Positions 29,236 through 38,119 of a DNA stretch of 64,000 nucleotides are shown piece after piece. The stretch comes from an uncultured Lachnospiraceae bacterium (GTDB taxonomy: Bacteria; Bacillota; Clostridia; Lachnospirales; Lachnospiraceae), in contig CANRLR010000001.1 of NCBI GenBank assembly GCA_947631505.1, positions 1 through 64,000 of the forward strand. The letters are read 5' to 3'. Each line of letters begins with the position of its first letter. Position 1 is the first letter of the stretch. The position numbers and the translations under genes are program-made. The notes under the pieces are model-generated. The model saw nothing but the letters and a program-made list of their open reading frames with translations, did not search any database and was not told the DNA's origin.

Positions 29236-29256
29236 AAAAAAGGATTTTCCTTTTTT
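29236..29256. terminator. Bidirectional A/T-flanked hairpin
   Basis: AAAAAAGGA, loop TTT, TCCTTTTTT. It is placed after the cyclophilin-like gene on the minus strand and would terminate either strand. Confidence 0.65.
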
Positions 29257-29281
29257 ATTTTCAAAAAACCCCGGTCCTATT

Positions 29282-30091
29282 CTATCCGAGCTTAAATGTT
29301 ATGGATACCGTTCCCCTTCCAATGGCATTTTCCAATCCGGTAATATTATTGACTCTTGCTAATTTAGTATAAGAATAGGAAGTTTTAAAAGTTTTGTAAA
29401 ATAGGACCAAACAGTCAGAACCATATAGCTTTAAATCACCTGCCTGAATTGTCCCCGGCTTTTCTGCTTTTGTAGGCAGGGAATAGGATAAATAGTAATA
29501 TTTTTCATTGCGGTTCAAATCACTCATTTTTATTGTCATCGGCAATTTTTTCTTCCATGCCCTTGTCGTTTTGTTATTATACAAAGTTGCCTCAAATTTT
29601 TGTCTTCCAATTTCAAGAATCAGCTTTTCTTCTGCCTCTTCGGGATTTTTTGCTGCTGGTCCTGCCGTCGGTTTAACTGTCGGCTTTGCTGTCGGCGCGG
29701 AAGCTGCTGTTGTCTGGGAACGTTTCTTCTTTGAAGTCGTTTTCTTTTTCTTTGCCGCATTCTTTTTCGTAACTATCACCTTACAATTATATTTTGCTTT
29801 TCCAATCTTAGCTTGTACAATGGCAGTCCCTGTTTTCTTTTTGGCAGCAATGGTAACACCGGATTTACTCTTTCTTTTCAGGGATACAGAACTTTTGCCT
29901 CTGATTACTTTCCATGTCACCTTTTTCTTATTATTGGATAATTTTATTTTCTTTGATTTTCCCACAGTCAGAGTTATTTTTTTACTGGATAATTTCACCT
30001 TGCCCGCTGCAGATACCGGAACAGAGACAAGAGAAATGATTAAAATTCCAGACAAGAATAGGGAAAATATCCGCTTTATCATCATTTTCAT
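29282..30091 (-). CDS. Secreted BIG2-like protein with a C-terminal cyclophilin-like domain
   Basis: 269 residues. Signal peptide ends near VPVSAAG. A lysine-rich BIG2-like domain (KITLTVGKSKKIKLSNNKKK, about 38-110) and a K/T/P linker follow. The C-terminal 115 residues match the cyclophilin-like fold often found alone in Clostridia (FEATLYNNKTTRAW, LPMTIKMSDLNRNEKYYYL, AGDLKLYGSDCLVLFYKTF). ATG at 30091 follows AAGGAGGTTCACA. It begins 17 bases after the ZIP transporter, so they may share a transcript. Function unknown; the basic domain may hold it on the anionic wall. Confidence 0.78.
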   Translation of the reverse strand: MKMMIKRIFSLFLSGILIISLVSVPVSAAGKVKLSSKKITLTVGKSKKIKLSNNKKKVTWKVIRGKSSVSLKRKSKSGVTIAAKKKTGTAIVQAKIGKAKYNCKVIVTKKNAAKKKKTTSKKKRSQTTAASAPTAKPTVKPTAGPAAKNPEEAEEKLILEIGRQKFEATLYNNKTTRAWKKKLPMTIKMSDLNRNEKYYYLSYSLPTKAEKPGTIQAGDLKLYGSDCLVLFYKTFKTSYSYTKLARVNNITGLENAIGRGTVSITFKLG

Positions 30092-30108
30092 TGTGAACCT
30101 CCTTATCA

Positions 30109-30885
30109 TTATCCTAATGCCACATCTAATACCATCATCAGAACAAATCCCAATGCCACACCAATTGTACCTACGTTGGTATGTTCCCCCGCTTGCGCTT
30201 CCGGAATCAGTTCTTCCACTACAACATAAATCATTGCTCCCGCAGCAAAGGATAAAAAATAGGGAAGAAAGGGAACGACCTGTCTGGTGAGCAGAATGGT
30301 GACCACCGCCCCGATCGGTTCCACAATTCCAGATAACATACCGTACAAAAATGATTTTCTTCTTGATACTCCTTCACTGCATAGAGGCATGGAAATAATT
30401 GCTCCCTCCGGAAAATTCTGAATGGCAATTCCCACTGCCAATGCCATTGCTCCGGCCATGGAAATACCACTATTTCCTACAATTGCTCCGGCAAAGGTCA
30501 CGCCTACTGCCATTCCCTCTGGAATATTATGAAGGGTTACTGCTAGGACAAGCATTGTCGTTTTTTTTAACTGTGTCTTAATTCCCTCCGGCTTTTCACT
30601 GTCCAAATGAATATGTGGGATAATACTATCCAAAAAAAGTAAAAAACCCATTCCGAGCAGAAAGCCTGCTGCCGCCGGAACAAAAGCAAACGTTCCTTTC
30701 TCTTCTGACATTTCTAGAGAAGGAATCAGCAAAGACCAGACGGATGCGGCAATCATGACACCCGAGGCAAAACCTAACAGTAATTTTTCGATTTTCCTAT
30801 TCATATCCCCTCTCATAAAAAATACGGTAGCCGCACCGAGTGCTGTACCGAAAAAGGGAATCATCAGTCCTGTTATTATATCCAT
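30109..30885 (-). CDS. zupT: ZIP-family divalent metal transporter
   Basis: Imports zinc and possibly other divalent metals. 258 residues, eight predicted membrane segments, with the diagnostic HNIPEGMAVG and IQNFPEGAI metal-site motifs in segments 4 and 5 and a His-containing loop (IPHIHLDSEK). ATG at 30885. The naming follows the ZupT/GufA subgroup. Confidence 0.88.
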   Translation of the reverse strand: MDIITGLMIPFFGTALGAATVFFMRGDMNRKIEKLLLGFASGVMIAASVWSLLIPSLEMSEEKGTFAFVPAAAGFLLGMGFLLFLDSIIPHIHLDSEKPEGIKTQLKKTTMLVLAVTLHNIPEGMAVGVTFAGAIVGNSGISMAGAMALAVGIAIQNFPEGAIISMPLCSEGVSRRKSFLYGMLSGIVEPIGAVVTILLTRQVVPFLPYFLSFAAGAMIYVVVEELIPEAQAGEHTNVGTIGVALGFVLMMVLDVALG

Positions 30886-30938
30886 ATACTTCTTTCCTTT
30901 CTGAAAACTCGGGATTGCTTAATTTATAAAAATAGTGT

Positions 30939-30954
30939 ATTCTATAAACAGAAT
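30939..30954. promoter_or_regulatory. Dyad ATTCT-N6-AGAAT upstream of zupT
   Basis: A perfect 5-bp-arm dyad 54 bases upstream of the zupT start. Possible metalloregulator site; it does not match a textbook Zur or Fur box and no regulator gene is adjacent. Confidence 0.3.
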
Positions 30955-31054
30955 ATTTGTTTGCTTTCTTCAAACGAATGATTCTACTATAAACATATGA
31001 ATAACAAAAAATACAGTGTATGTCAAACTGTATTTTGGAATGGAGGAAATTAAC

Positions 31055-31315
31055 ATGGCACGAGGAGCAGGAAAAAATGGATGGGCTCTTTTTCTCTTGG
31101 TATTAGCAGGCGTTGTGCTTGGTAGTTTTATCGGACATCTGGCAAGTGGTGTCTCTGCCCTTTCTTGGTTGGATTACGGCATGAATTTCGGACTTGCATC
31201 TCCCATCAAATTGGACATCGGTGTTATGGTTCTTACCTTTGGTCTGACCATTAAATTTACCATCGCAAGTATTATTGGCATTATTATTGCTGCCATTATT
31301 TATCATTTCATCTAA
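31055..31315 (+). CDS. DUF4321 membrane protein
   Basis: 86 residues with two or three hydrophobic segments (WALFLLVLAGVVLGSFIGHLA; LTFGLTIKFTIASIIGIIIA) and the MARGAGKN start seen in this small clostridial family. ATG at 31055 follows GGAGGAAATTAAC. A hairpin AAAATACAG/CTGTATTTT (31008-31036) lies just before the ribosome binding site. Function unknown. Confidence 0.8.
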   Translation: MARGAGKNGWALFLLVLAGVVLGSFIGHLASGVSALSWLDYGMNFGLASPIKLDIGVMVLTFGLTIKFTIASIIGIIIAAIIYHFI

Positions 31316-31356
31316 GAAAAAGCGGCATGAAATGGGAAGTGCACCCCAAATATCAG

Positions 31357-31386
31357 AAAAAAACAGCTAATATTTGAGGTGCTGTT
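31357..31386 (-). terminator. Terminator after the NUDIX genes
   Basis: Minus strand AACAGC, 14-base loop, GCTGTT running into seven T. A longer stem GCACCTCAAATAT/ATATTTGGGGTGC overlaps it and would compete for the loop. Confidence 0.6.
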
Positions 31387-31391
31387 CGCTT

Positions 31392-31901
31392 TCACAACGC
31401 TTTTTTTAATAAATTTTTTTCCATAAAAGGTCTCAACCGTTTTTGATTTCCCTTTGTAAGTTCATCTGAATCATAAATATGTACATATTCTTCCAGCGTT
31501 ATCCATTTATAGTCAATCGTTTCACCCTCCTGCAAAGTAATGGAGTCTTTTTCTGCATCCGTAATACAAAGATAGCCATAGTAAATCGACGCCTTTGACA
31601 TTGTCTTATAAATAAATTCCAGATCTCCGGCAGCGATTCCTGTTTCCTCTAACAATTCACGCCTTGCTGCCGCTTCAAATTCTTCTCCTTTTATTACCGA
31701 CCCCCCTGCACTGGCTTCCCATAATCCCGGAGCATTCTCTTTGTTCCGGTCACGTCTCATCAAAAGAACCGTTCCGTCCTTATGCATAACAAGAATCTCC
31801 ACAACGACATGGAACAATCCAGCCGGAATTTTTTCCCCTCTCACCAAATCGACACCCGCCAGTGTACCGTCTGCCCTGTAGGCATCCCATAACTCAACCA
31901 T
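31392..31901 (-). CDS. NUDIX hydrolase
   Basis: 169 residues. Full Nudix box GGSVIKGEEFEAAARRELLE followed by ETGI. The N-terminal part (ELWDAYRADGTLAGVDLVRG) resembles the isopentenyl-diphosphate-isomerase-like NUDIX branch often annotated YfcD/YqkG-like. Substrate unknown. ATG at 31901 after GGAGGATTTAACAGA. It follows a second NUDIX gene 36 bases upstream. Confidence 0.88.
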   Translation of the reverse strand: MVELWDAYRADGTLAGVDLVRGEKIPAGLFHVVVEILVMHKDGTVLLMRRDRNKENAPGLWEASAGGSVIKGEEFEAAARRELLEETGIAAGDLEFIYKTMSKASIYYGYLCITDAEKDSITLQEGETIDYKWITLEEYVHIYDSDELTKGNQKRLRPFMEKNLLKKAL

Positions 31902-31937
31902 TCTGTTAAATCCTCCCTCTTACCGTCACACAAAGCA

Positions 31938-32432
31938 TTATAACTCCATTTTTCTACCATCTAAAACAGCTTCTACTAATTTATCCCCATTATAGCATAA
32001 TTTCAAAGAAAAGAAATCCTCTTTTTCTTCCATCAAATGAAAAAATATTTTATCTCCCTCCCATATGGGCAGATCATATACTTTATCTTTCTCTACCCAT
32101 TCTAAATCTCCCTCTGTACAATCGGTAAGTTCTCCGGTAAAACCGTCCGCCTTATATAAACACATATATTCGACCATATCCCATTGGTCGGCGATAAAAG
32201 TAACAATGCCGCAAAATTTCCATGATGTCAATGTAAGTCCTGTCTCCTCCTTCACTTCCCGGAGCAGACATTCTTCCGGTGTTTCCTCCGGCTCAAAATG
32301 CCCGCCTACACCAATCCATTTGTCCTTATTGACATCCTTTTCCTTTTTTACCCGGTGCAGCATTAAATACTGATTCTCTTTCTCAATGTAGCATAACGTT
32401 GTTAAGGATGTTCCCTTTTTCTTTTCAGACAA
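31938..32432 (-). CDS. NUDIX hydrolase, MutT-like (8-oxo-dGTPase type)
   Basis: 164 residues. Nudix box GGHFEPEETPEECLLREVKE followed by ETGL. The ending WEGDKIFFHLMEE matches the clostridial 8-oxo-dGTP diphosphatase group. I choose TTG at 32432, eight bases after GGAGG inside the upstream gene; the ATG at 32447 has no site. The start overlaps the hydrolase stop. Confidence 0.87.
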   Translation of the reverse strand: MSEKKKGTSLTTLCYIEKENQYLMLHRVKKEKDVNKDKWIGVGGHFEPEETPEECLLREVKEETGLTLTSWKFCGIVTFIADQWDMVEYMCLYKADGFTGELTDCTEGDLEWVEKDKVYDLPIWEGDKIFFHLMEEKEDFFSLKLCYNGDKLVEAVLDGRKMEL

Positions 32433-32988
32433 TTTTTTCACCTCCATACAATTTTACAATCTGATTCAAAATTTTCAGATTATCCGTAAAATTTTCTTCT
32501 GTTTCCAGACGGTGTCCTACTCCATCTATCACCGTAAGCGGATAATTTTTCTGCTGACAGACTTTCTTTAAACGCTGCATATCAACAAAGGAATCTTCTG
32601 TTCCTGTTACAATACATTGATAGTCACGCTCCTTTTCCATATAAGGCAATGTCTGATTCAATGGAGTTAAAAGAATATGGGTAACCGGTGAAAGTTCCCA
32701 TTCATCCTCCAGCCAATGGGCAATCACTGTACCAATGCTTTTGGAGGCAAAAACAATATGAGTATATTGGTTCCAATCCACCTTCTGTAATTGTGTTTTT
32801 ACATTTTTTTCTGCTATCGCAGCATAAGTATCTAAATCTGACAAGCCATGAATCCCTTCCACATTATAAGATTCTATTTCTATCACTTCATATCCTTTTA
32901 ACTGATAGTAAAATTCTGCATAATACAAAAGTGGGCAATCGACACTGTAATTTACACCCGGAAATAATACGATTAATCTTTTATCCAT
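32425..32988 (-). CDS. Small alpha/beta hydrolase
   Basis: 187 residues. LIVLFPGVNYSVDCPLLYY at the start, a nucleophile-elbow-like FASKSIGTVIAHW near residue 82, a late Asp (TGTEDSFVD) and a His in VIDGVGHRLE form a plausible Ser-Asp-His triad. Substrate unknown. ATG at 32988; overlaps apbE by eight bases. Confidence 0.75.
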   Translation of the reverse strand: MDKRLIVLFPGVNYSVDCPLLYYAEFYYQLKGYEVIEIESYNVEGIHGLSDLDTYAAIAEKNVKTQLQKVDWNQYTHIVFASKSIGTVIAHWLEDEWELSPVTHILLTPLNQTLPYMEKERDYQCIVTGTEDSFVDMQRLKKVCQQKNYPLTVIDGVGHRLETEENFTDNLKILNQIVKLYGGEKIV

Positions 32989-34015
32989 TTTGACCTTGGT
33001 CTCCCTTCTGAGAACGATATTCATTTCTTGTCATCCCGGCCTGTTCTGACTGCCAGCATGTACCATCCTTAAAAATCAATATGATTTGAATTTCCGGATG
33101 ATTTTCCTGAAATATCTTTGCCTCTCCCTCACCCATAACATAAAGTGCCGTTGCCAGTGCATCCGCTTTTACACCGTCCTCTGAAATCACGGTGACGGAA
33201 GCCAGTGTATTATCTGCCGGCATGCCCGTACGCTTGTCCATAATATGGTGGTATTTTTTGCCGTCCTTTTCAAAATACCGCTGATATATTCCACTCGTAA
33301 TAACCGCTTTATCTTCTACCTTTATTGTACCATACAAGCTGCTCCCATCGGAAGGATCTGTAATTCCAACAACAAAAGAACTTCCATCTTCTTTTTTCCC
33401 TAATGCCTGTACATTGCCACCAAGAGAAACAATGGCAGAGTCGACTTTTTCTCCCTGTAACAGTTCCATTAATTTCTGTGATAAATATCCTTTTGCCACC
33501 GCTCCTAAATCTATTTCCATTCCTGCCTCTAACTGCACCTGATGTTCCGCAAGAAGTTTAATTTTCCTATAGTCAACTTTCGCTAATGCTTCTTTTCTCT
33601 GTTTATCTGTTGGTATCTGATAATTTTCCGTCGTAAACCCCCATGCTTTCACAACCGGATAAACAGAGATATCAAAAAGCCCTCCGGTTTCCTTTGAAAT
33701 CTCTATGCTTTTTTGAATCAGCTCATAAGTTTCTGTCGAAACAGTCACGGGTGTCCCTCCGGAACTGTTGATTTTTGCCACATCACTTTCTTTATCTGTC
33801 ACAGAAAAGACTTTATCCATACGTTGAATCAATGCCACCGCTTTGTTCATTGCCTCTGAAGCATTACTGCCATAAATGGTTACTTTCATTATCGTATCCA
33901 TGGCAAAGATTTCTTTTTCACACTTGTTTTCCTTTGTTTCTAAAACATTACTTTCACCACTGCAGCCGCAAAGAAAAACAATAGCAAGAATCACACTAAT
34001 GATTACCTTTTTCAT
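32981..34015 (-). CDS. apbE: FAD:protein FMN transferase (ApbE lipoprotein)
   Basis: Covalently attaches FMN to Thr/Ser of flavoproteins, outside the membrane. 344 residues. Lipoprotein signal with lipobox FLCGC, then MDTIMKVTIYG, EIDLGAVAKGYL (FAD and Mg site) and YHHIMDKRTGMPADN near the end. The ATG at 34015 follows AAAGGA; longer in-frame sequence would overlap queH entirely. No Rnf or Nqr genes are in view. Confidence 0.93.
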   Translation of the reverse strand: MKKVIISVILAIVFLCGCSGESNVLETKENKCEKEIFAMDTIMKVTIYGSNASEAMNKAVALIQRMDKVFSVTDKESDVAKINSSGGTPVTVSTETYELIQKSIEISKETGGLFDISVYPVVKAWGFTTENYQIPTDKQRKEALAKVDYRKIKLLAEHQVQLEAGMEIDLGAVAKGYLSQKLMELLQGEKVDSAIVSLGGNVQALGKKEDGSSFVVGITDPSDGSSLYGTIKVEDKAVITSGIYQRYFEKDGKKYHHIMDKRTGMPADNTLASVTVISEDGVKADALATALYVMGEGEAKIFQENHPEIQIILIFKDGTCWQSEQAGMTRNEYRSQKGDQGQNG

Positions 34016-34649
34016 CACATTGTTCCTTTCTCCGCTGTTCTCTTGAAAAAACACATCCGCAATAATCCTGTCGGTATAAATGATACTGACGGGACAGCTC
34101 AATGCTCCTCTTATAACCATTTTTCTTTTTGAAGTCTGACGGCAAATAGGAAATGCCATATCTCTCTGCTGCTTCCTCTCCCACATGCATTAATAAGTCC
34201 GCATTTTTATGAGGACTTATCGATAATGTAGTGCAGAAATAATCATAGTTTCTTTTTTGGGCTTCTCCTGCCGTTTCAAACAGCCGCAACCGGAAACATT
34301 TTTTACATCGTGCCCCCCGCTCTGGTTCATGTTCCATCCCCTTGGAAATTTCCAAAAATCTCTCTGGATCATAATCCGCATCGATCCAATGAATTCCATT
34401 CCCAAAAGATGATTCCGACACAAAGCGTTTTAATTCCTCTTTTCTTTTTCTGTATTCCTTCTCTTCTGTAATGTTCGGATTATAAAAAAATAACGTAATC
34501 TTAAAGTATTCATGTAAGTATTCCAATACATAACTACTACAGGGAGCACAACAGCAATGGAGAAAAAGAGAAGGCTTTTCTTCTGAGCTATCTGCTTTTA
34601 TCGTTTCTAATAACACATCCAATTCTTTTTGATAATTCCTTTTATTCAT
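33996..34649 (-). CDS. queH: Epoxyqueuosine reductase QueH
   Basis: Last step of queuosine synthesis in tRNA by the non-cobalamin enzyme. 217 residues. Cysteine motif LHCCCAPCSSYVLEYL near residue 33, ARCKKCFRLRL, and the family ending LPSDFKKKNGYKRSIELS with QDYCGC. ATG at 34649, overlapping pgeF by eight bases. QueH rather than B12-dependent QueG is worth noting beside the B12 locus at 50-58 kb. Confidence 0.93.
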   Translation of the reverse strand: MNKRNYQKELDVLLETIKADSSEEKPSLFLHCCCAPCSSYVLEYLHEYFKITLFFYNPNITEEKEYRKRKEELKRFVSESSFGNGIHWIDADYDPERFLEISKGMEHEPERGARCKKCFRLRLFETAGEAQKRNYDYFCTTLSISPHKNADLLMHVGEEAAERYGISYLPSDFKKKNGYKRSIELSRQYHLYRQDYCGCVFSREQRRKEQCDEKGNH

Positions 34650-35481
34650 CAATCGTTATTCCTTTCCTTGCCAGCGTTATCACTCCTGCCAGATTTCCAC
34701 GCTTTCCATGACTGGCACGATGGGAAAATAATTCCCCGGAATGACAACAGGTACAAAGACCACTTGTCTCAATATGCTCTTTCGGCACACCTATTTCCCT
34801 AAAAATGATTTCATTGGCACGCCATAAATCCAGCTGATATTTCTCCCTTGATTTCTGAAACAAAATCTCATTCCAATCTCTCTCTTCAAACTCCTCTTGG
34901 AACTGTTCTGCCACCTCTGCACTCACTTCATAACAGTCCTGACAAATGGACGGTCCAATAACACATAAAATTTCTTCCGGATCGGAACCAAATTCACTTT
35001 CCATTTCCCGAATCATTTTTGCACCAATCCGTGCGACTGTTCCCCGCCAGCCGGAATGGGCAGCCCCAATGGCACGATTCCTTCTGTCATAGAAAAATAG
35101 TGGTACACAGTCTGCAAAAAAGGTCATCAGAACAACACCCTCATCATTGGTAATCAGACCATCCACTCCAACAATGTCTGACTCCCTGTTAAATCCTTTT
35201 CCTGCATCCGCTTCCGTTACTCTCCGAATTGTCGTCTCATGAATCTGGTCACTAAACACTAACTGGTCAATATTGTATCCCACAGCTTCTGCAAAACGCC
35301 TATGATTCTCCCTTACATCTTCCTCCTTATCCCCTCTCTGAAAGCTCAGATTCATCGAAGAACAAAAGCCTTTGCTCACGCCACCATAACGTGTGGAAAA
35401 ACCATGAACAATCCCCTCTTTTTCCAAAGAAGGAAAGGTATAGTAGACAACACCATTGATTTCTTTTCGATTTGCCTTCAT
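34642..35481 (-). CDS. pgeF: PgeF/YfiH multicopper-oxidase-like (laccase domain) protein
   Basis: 279 residues. Metal ligands in FSDQIHETTI, FFADCVPLFFYD and GAAHSGWRGTVARIG. The family includes peptidoglycan editing factor PgeF and purine nucleoside phosphorylases, so the biochemical role is uncertain. ATG at 35481 follows GAGGTGAAAAAT. Confidence 0.9.
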   Translation of the reverse strand: MKANRKEINGVVYYTFPSLEKEGIVHGFSTRYGGVSKGFCSSMNLSFQRGDKEEDVRENHRRFAEAVGYNIDQLVFSDQIHETTIRRVTEADAGKGFNRESDIVGVDGLITNDEGVVLMTFFADCVPLFFYDRRNRAIGAAHSGWRGTVARIGAKMIREMESEFGSDPEEILCVIGPSICQDCYEVSAEVAEQFQEEFEERDWNEILFQKSREKYQLDLWRANEIIFREIGVPKEHIETSGLCTCCHSGELFSHRASHGKRGNLAGVITLARKGITIDE

Positions 35482-35552
35482 ATTTTTCACCTCTTTTGAT
35501 ATACTATTGTTATCAATATAATTGATTTTATTTTCCGAATGGAGGTTTTACT

Positions 35553-36368
35553 ATGCCATGTATTTATGCTCATGATTCCTTTGGCCGCCGTGTGGCCGCA
35601 CTGCTTCCAGAGGAGTTACAGCAAATTATTAAAAAACATCAGGATGAATTTAATGCCGGATTACAGGGACCGGATTTTCTTTTCTTTGACCGCCCGATGT
35701 TTCATCTGCGAACAAACCGCATCGGTCACTGGCAGCACGGAACGTCTCTGACCCCATTTCTGAATCGGCTTATCCCCCTGATCAAAGAAGAGGGAATTGA
35801 TTCTGGTATGTACGCCTATACGCTCGGTTTCCTATGTCATTTCATTTTAGACAGCGAATGTCACAGCTTTGTAATTCCTATGTCAAATAAACCGGGATAC
35901 CGTCATCTTGCCATTGAAAATGAATTTGACCGTCATCTTTTGCGAAAAGATGGATACCGTCCTATCACTTACCCAATTTGGAAAAAGGTTCTATGCAGCC
36001 CTAAAATCATATCGGCAATTTATAAAACTTATCGTCCATTTCATCTCTCTAAAGACGAAATCAAACGTTCTCTTAAAGGTATGCGTTTTTACAAATGGCT
36101 GCTGACAGGCGGCCGTTCCATCAAACGGGCAATCGTCCGTCTCCTTATGCTGCTATCTTTACATTATGCCGATCTGGAAGGTCATATGATGGATCTGCAT
36201 CCGAAAAAATATGCCAGAAAAACAAATCAGAGTTTACAGTTCATATATGATAATGCGGTTCACATTGCGGAAGAACTGTTACCGGATTTTCATTTGAGCG
36301 TAACAACAGGAAAACCGCTTCACGAACGGTTCAACACTACGTTTAAATGCAATGCACAGGAAACGTGA
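35553..36368 (+). CDS. Zinc-dependent phospholipase C family protein
   Basis: 271 residues. Short family form without a signal peptide: MPCIYAHDSFGRRVAALLP, GPDFLFFDRP and the metal-binding GFLCHFILDSECHSF, with a conserved His-Trp-Gln-His segment. It is related to clostridial alpha-toxin only in the catalytic fold; the substrate is unknown and it is probably cytoplasmic. ATG at 35553 after GGAGGTTTTACT. Divergent from pgeF. Confidence 0.85.
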   Translation: MPCIYAHDSFGRRVAALLPEELQQIIKKHQDEFNAGLQGPDFLFFDRPMFHLRTNRIGHWQHGTSLTPFLNRLIPLIKEEGIDSGMYAYTLGFLCHFILDSECHSFVIPMSNKPGYRHLAIENEFDRHLLRKDGYRPITYPIWKKVLCSPKIISAIYKTYRPFHLSKDEIKRSLKGMRFYKWLLTGGRSIKRAIVRLLMLLSLHYADLEGHMMDLHPKKYARKTNQSLQFIYDNAVHIAEELLPDFHLSVTTGKPLHERFNTTFKCNAQET

Positions 36369-36386
36369 TTCATGTGATTTCTTTTC

Positions 36387-37037
36387 TTATTTCATATCAC
36401 CCAGATCACGCTTATACTGACGCAGAAATTCATATACCAGTTTTCGTTTTTCATGCCAGAACCGCTTCCCCGGAGCTGTAACAAATTCCATTTGCTTCAT
36501 ATGTCGATAGGTGTATTTTTCAAAATGCCTGCACACCGAATCAAAGGAACAGTTCTCCTCCTTAGAAGCAATCCATGAATCCAAAATGATTCCCATAGCT
36601 CCGGTATCATCCAGCATATCGGATTCCATAAGCACCACCAATTCCAAAGGGGTGCTTTTTTCATGAAGTAGTTTTTTATTGGAATGTTCTTCAATTAAAT
36701 AACAGATAAAATCTACTTTATCCTGTGGGTAATTCCGTCGTTCCAAATATTCACGACAGAGAATGGAACTCGCTTTTGCATGTCCGTCTTCCTCTTCGTT
36801 TCTCCCATATCCGGCATCATGAAAAATAGTAGCGATTTTCAATGACTCTGTATCCAATGAATCATCCTTTAACTGATTGGAGATCCGAATCATCCACTGA
36901 TAGACGCGAACCGTATGAGCGTAGCGGTCATATGCAATTTTATTCTTACTTTTGTCGCCTTTTTTTCGGTCATAACTGTAGAGAATCTCCTCTACATACT
37001 GAAACATCCCCTTGTGCTGTCTCATTTTCTCCTTCAC
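36387..37037 (-). CDS. HD-domain phosphohydrolase
   Basis: 216 residues. RYAHTVRVYQWMIRI (His), IFHDAGYGRNEEEDGHA (His-Asp), LIEEHSN and MESDMLDDTGAMG give the HD metal site. GTG start at 37037 after AGAGGACAAAAAA; ATG at 37025 also possible. It converges with the phospholipase gene. Substrate unknown. Confidence 0.8.
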   Translation of the reverse strand: MKEKMRQHKGMFQYVEEILYSYDRKKGDKSKNKIAYDRYAHTVRVYQWMIRISNQLKDDSLDTESLKIATIFHDAGYGRNEEEDGHAKASSILCREYLERRNYPQDKVDFICYLIEEHSNKKLLHEKSTPLELVVLMESDMLDDTGAMGIILDSWIASKEENCSFDSVCRHFEKYTYRHMKQMEFVTAPGKRFWHEKRKLVYEFLRQYKRDLGDMK

Positions 37038-37049
37038 TTTTTTGTCCTC

Positions 37050-37364
37050 TTATTTATTTTCTTCCTGCCGAATCTCCCAGTGAATCAAAAATGTCAGTGC
37101 GGCACGCAATACAATGATTCCTGCTACCACACCAAGTTCCTCCCACTCCCGTACTACAACTGTTCTGAGAATTTCACTTCCCAGCTTAAATTCCAGTCCC
37201 ATTGCCATTCCTTTTGCCAAAATCAATCTGGTATCCGGATTCCCTTTCACATAATAGAAGAATCCTCTTAATCCACTGTATATCAAAACACCGACACCAA
37301 TTGATTCAAATAGCAGAATTGCCCATGCAACAATTTCATCTAAAATATAATTCACAAATTCCAT
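37050..37364 (-). CDS. DUF1622 membrane protein
   Basis: 104 residues with three predicted membrane segments and the family core LIYSGLRGFFYY, RLILAKGMAMGLEFKLGSEILRT and AALTFLIHWEI. ATG at 37364 follows GGAGGACTACC. Function unknown. Confidence 0.85.
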   Translation of the reverse strand: MEFVNYILDEIVAWAILLFESIGVGVLIYSGLRGFFYYVKGNPDTRLILAKGMAMGLEFKLGSEILRTVVVREWEELGVVAGIIVLRAALTFLIHWEIRQEENK

Positions 37365-37377
37365 GGTAGTCCTCCAT

Positions 37378-37986
37378 TCATGCTTTATCTGCACACCCCT
37401 TTCCCTTAAACACCTTTTCGCGGTAAACATGTTCCGTTTTTGTCACTAAATCAGTCCCTTCAAAATCGAATTCAACCACATAGGGCATCCAATCAATAAT
37501 ACGAAGAAAATCCTCACAGCCAAAGCTGTCATCATAATAATTCAATATCGTACTCAACGCAGTTCCATGCGTACCAATCACAATGTTTTTTCCCAAATTG
37601 GTTTTCAGAATTTCGTCGAAAGCCTCCATATTACGCTCTTGTACCATAGCAATGGATTCTCCACCCTCTTCGTGGTAATTGTGGTCTGCCCAACGCTTTT
37701 GAAACATTCCGTGGTTATTTCCATTTTTCCCTTTCTCCCTTTCCCTTAAACGCTCGTCGGTTATAATTTCTTTGCCGTAATATGCAGCAGTTCCGGCAAT
37801 GGTATCAAGACTTCTTTTATAAGGGCTGCAATAAAATCGGTCAATCTGCTTATCCTTCAGAAAATCTAATACAATCCGGGAATCTGCTTTTCCCTCTTCT
37901 GTCAAGGGACGTGTCCGGTCCTCTTTCCATGCATGCTCCGGCTGTGCATGACGCACAAAATAGACTTTCGTCCTTGTTTTCCTCAT
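37378..37986 (-). CDS. Histidine phosphatase family protein
   Basis: 202 residues. Catalytic RHA motif YFVRHAQPEH at residue 9-18, FYCSPYKRSLDTI, and the second His in VIGTHGTALS. Phosphoglycerate-mutase-like fold; substrate unknown. It has its own promoter at 38036-38064. Confidence 0.88.
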   Translation of the reverse strand: MRKTRTKVYFVRHAQPEHAWKEDRTRPLTEEGKADSRIVLDFLKDKQIDRFYCSPYKRSLDTIAGTAAYYGKEIITDERLREREKGKNGNNHGMFQKRWADHNYHEEGGESIAMVQERNMEAFDEILKTNLGKNIVIGTHGTALSTILNYYDDSFGCEDFLRIIDWMPYVVEFDFEGTDLVTKTEHVYREKVFKGKGCADKA

Positions 37987-38035
37987 TTCTGCACCTCCTA
38001 TATTTCAAAAAACTTTCCATTTTTAGTATAACTGA

Positions 38036-38064
38036 ATTATAAAACACTATGTCCCCCAAGTCAA
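38036..38064 (-). promoter_or_regulatory. Promoter of the histidine phosphatase gene
   Basis: Minus strand TTGACT (38059-38064), 17 bases, TATAAT (38036-38041). The -35 lies in an 11-bp hairpin (GTCCTCCAAGT with ACTTGGGGGAC) flanked by ACATAGTGT repeats, which may end the upstream blaR1-like transcript. Confidence 0.7.
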
Positions 38065-38119
38065 CACAACTTGGAGGACACTATGTTCTGTCTCTCTATT
38101 AAATTAGAAGATATCAAAA

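Noticed and set aside
29508-30290. Plus-strand 260-codon frame rich in hydrophobic residues
   Set aside because: Antisense to the lysine-rich secreted protein; Lys codons read backwards give Phe/Leu and mimic a membrane protein.
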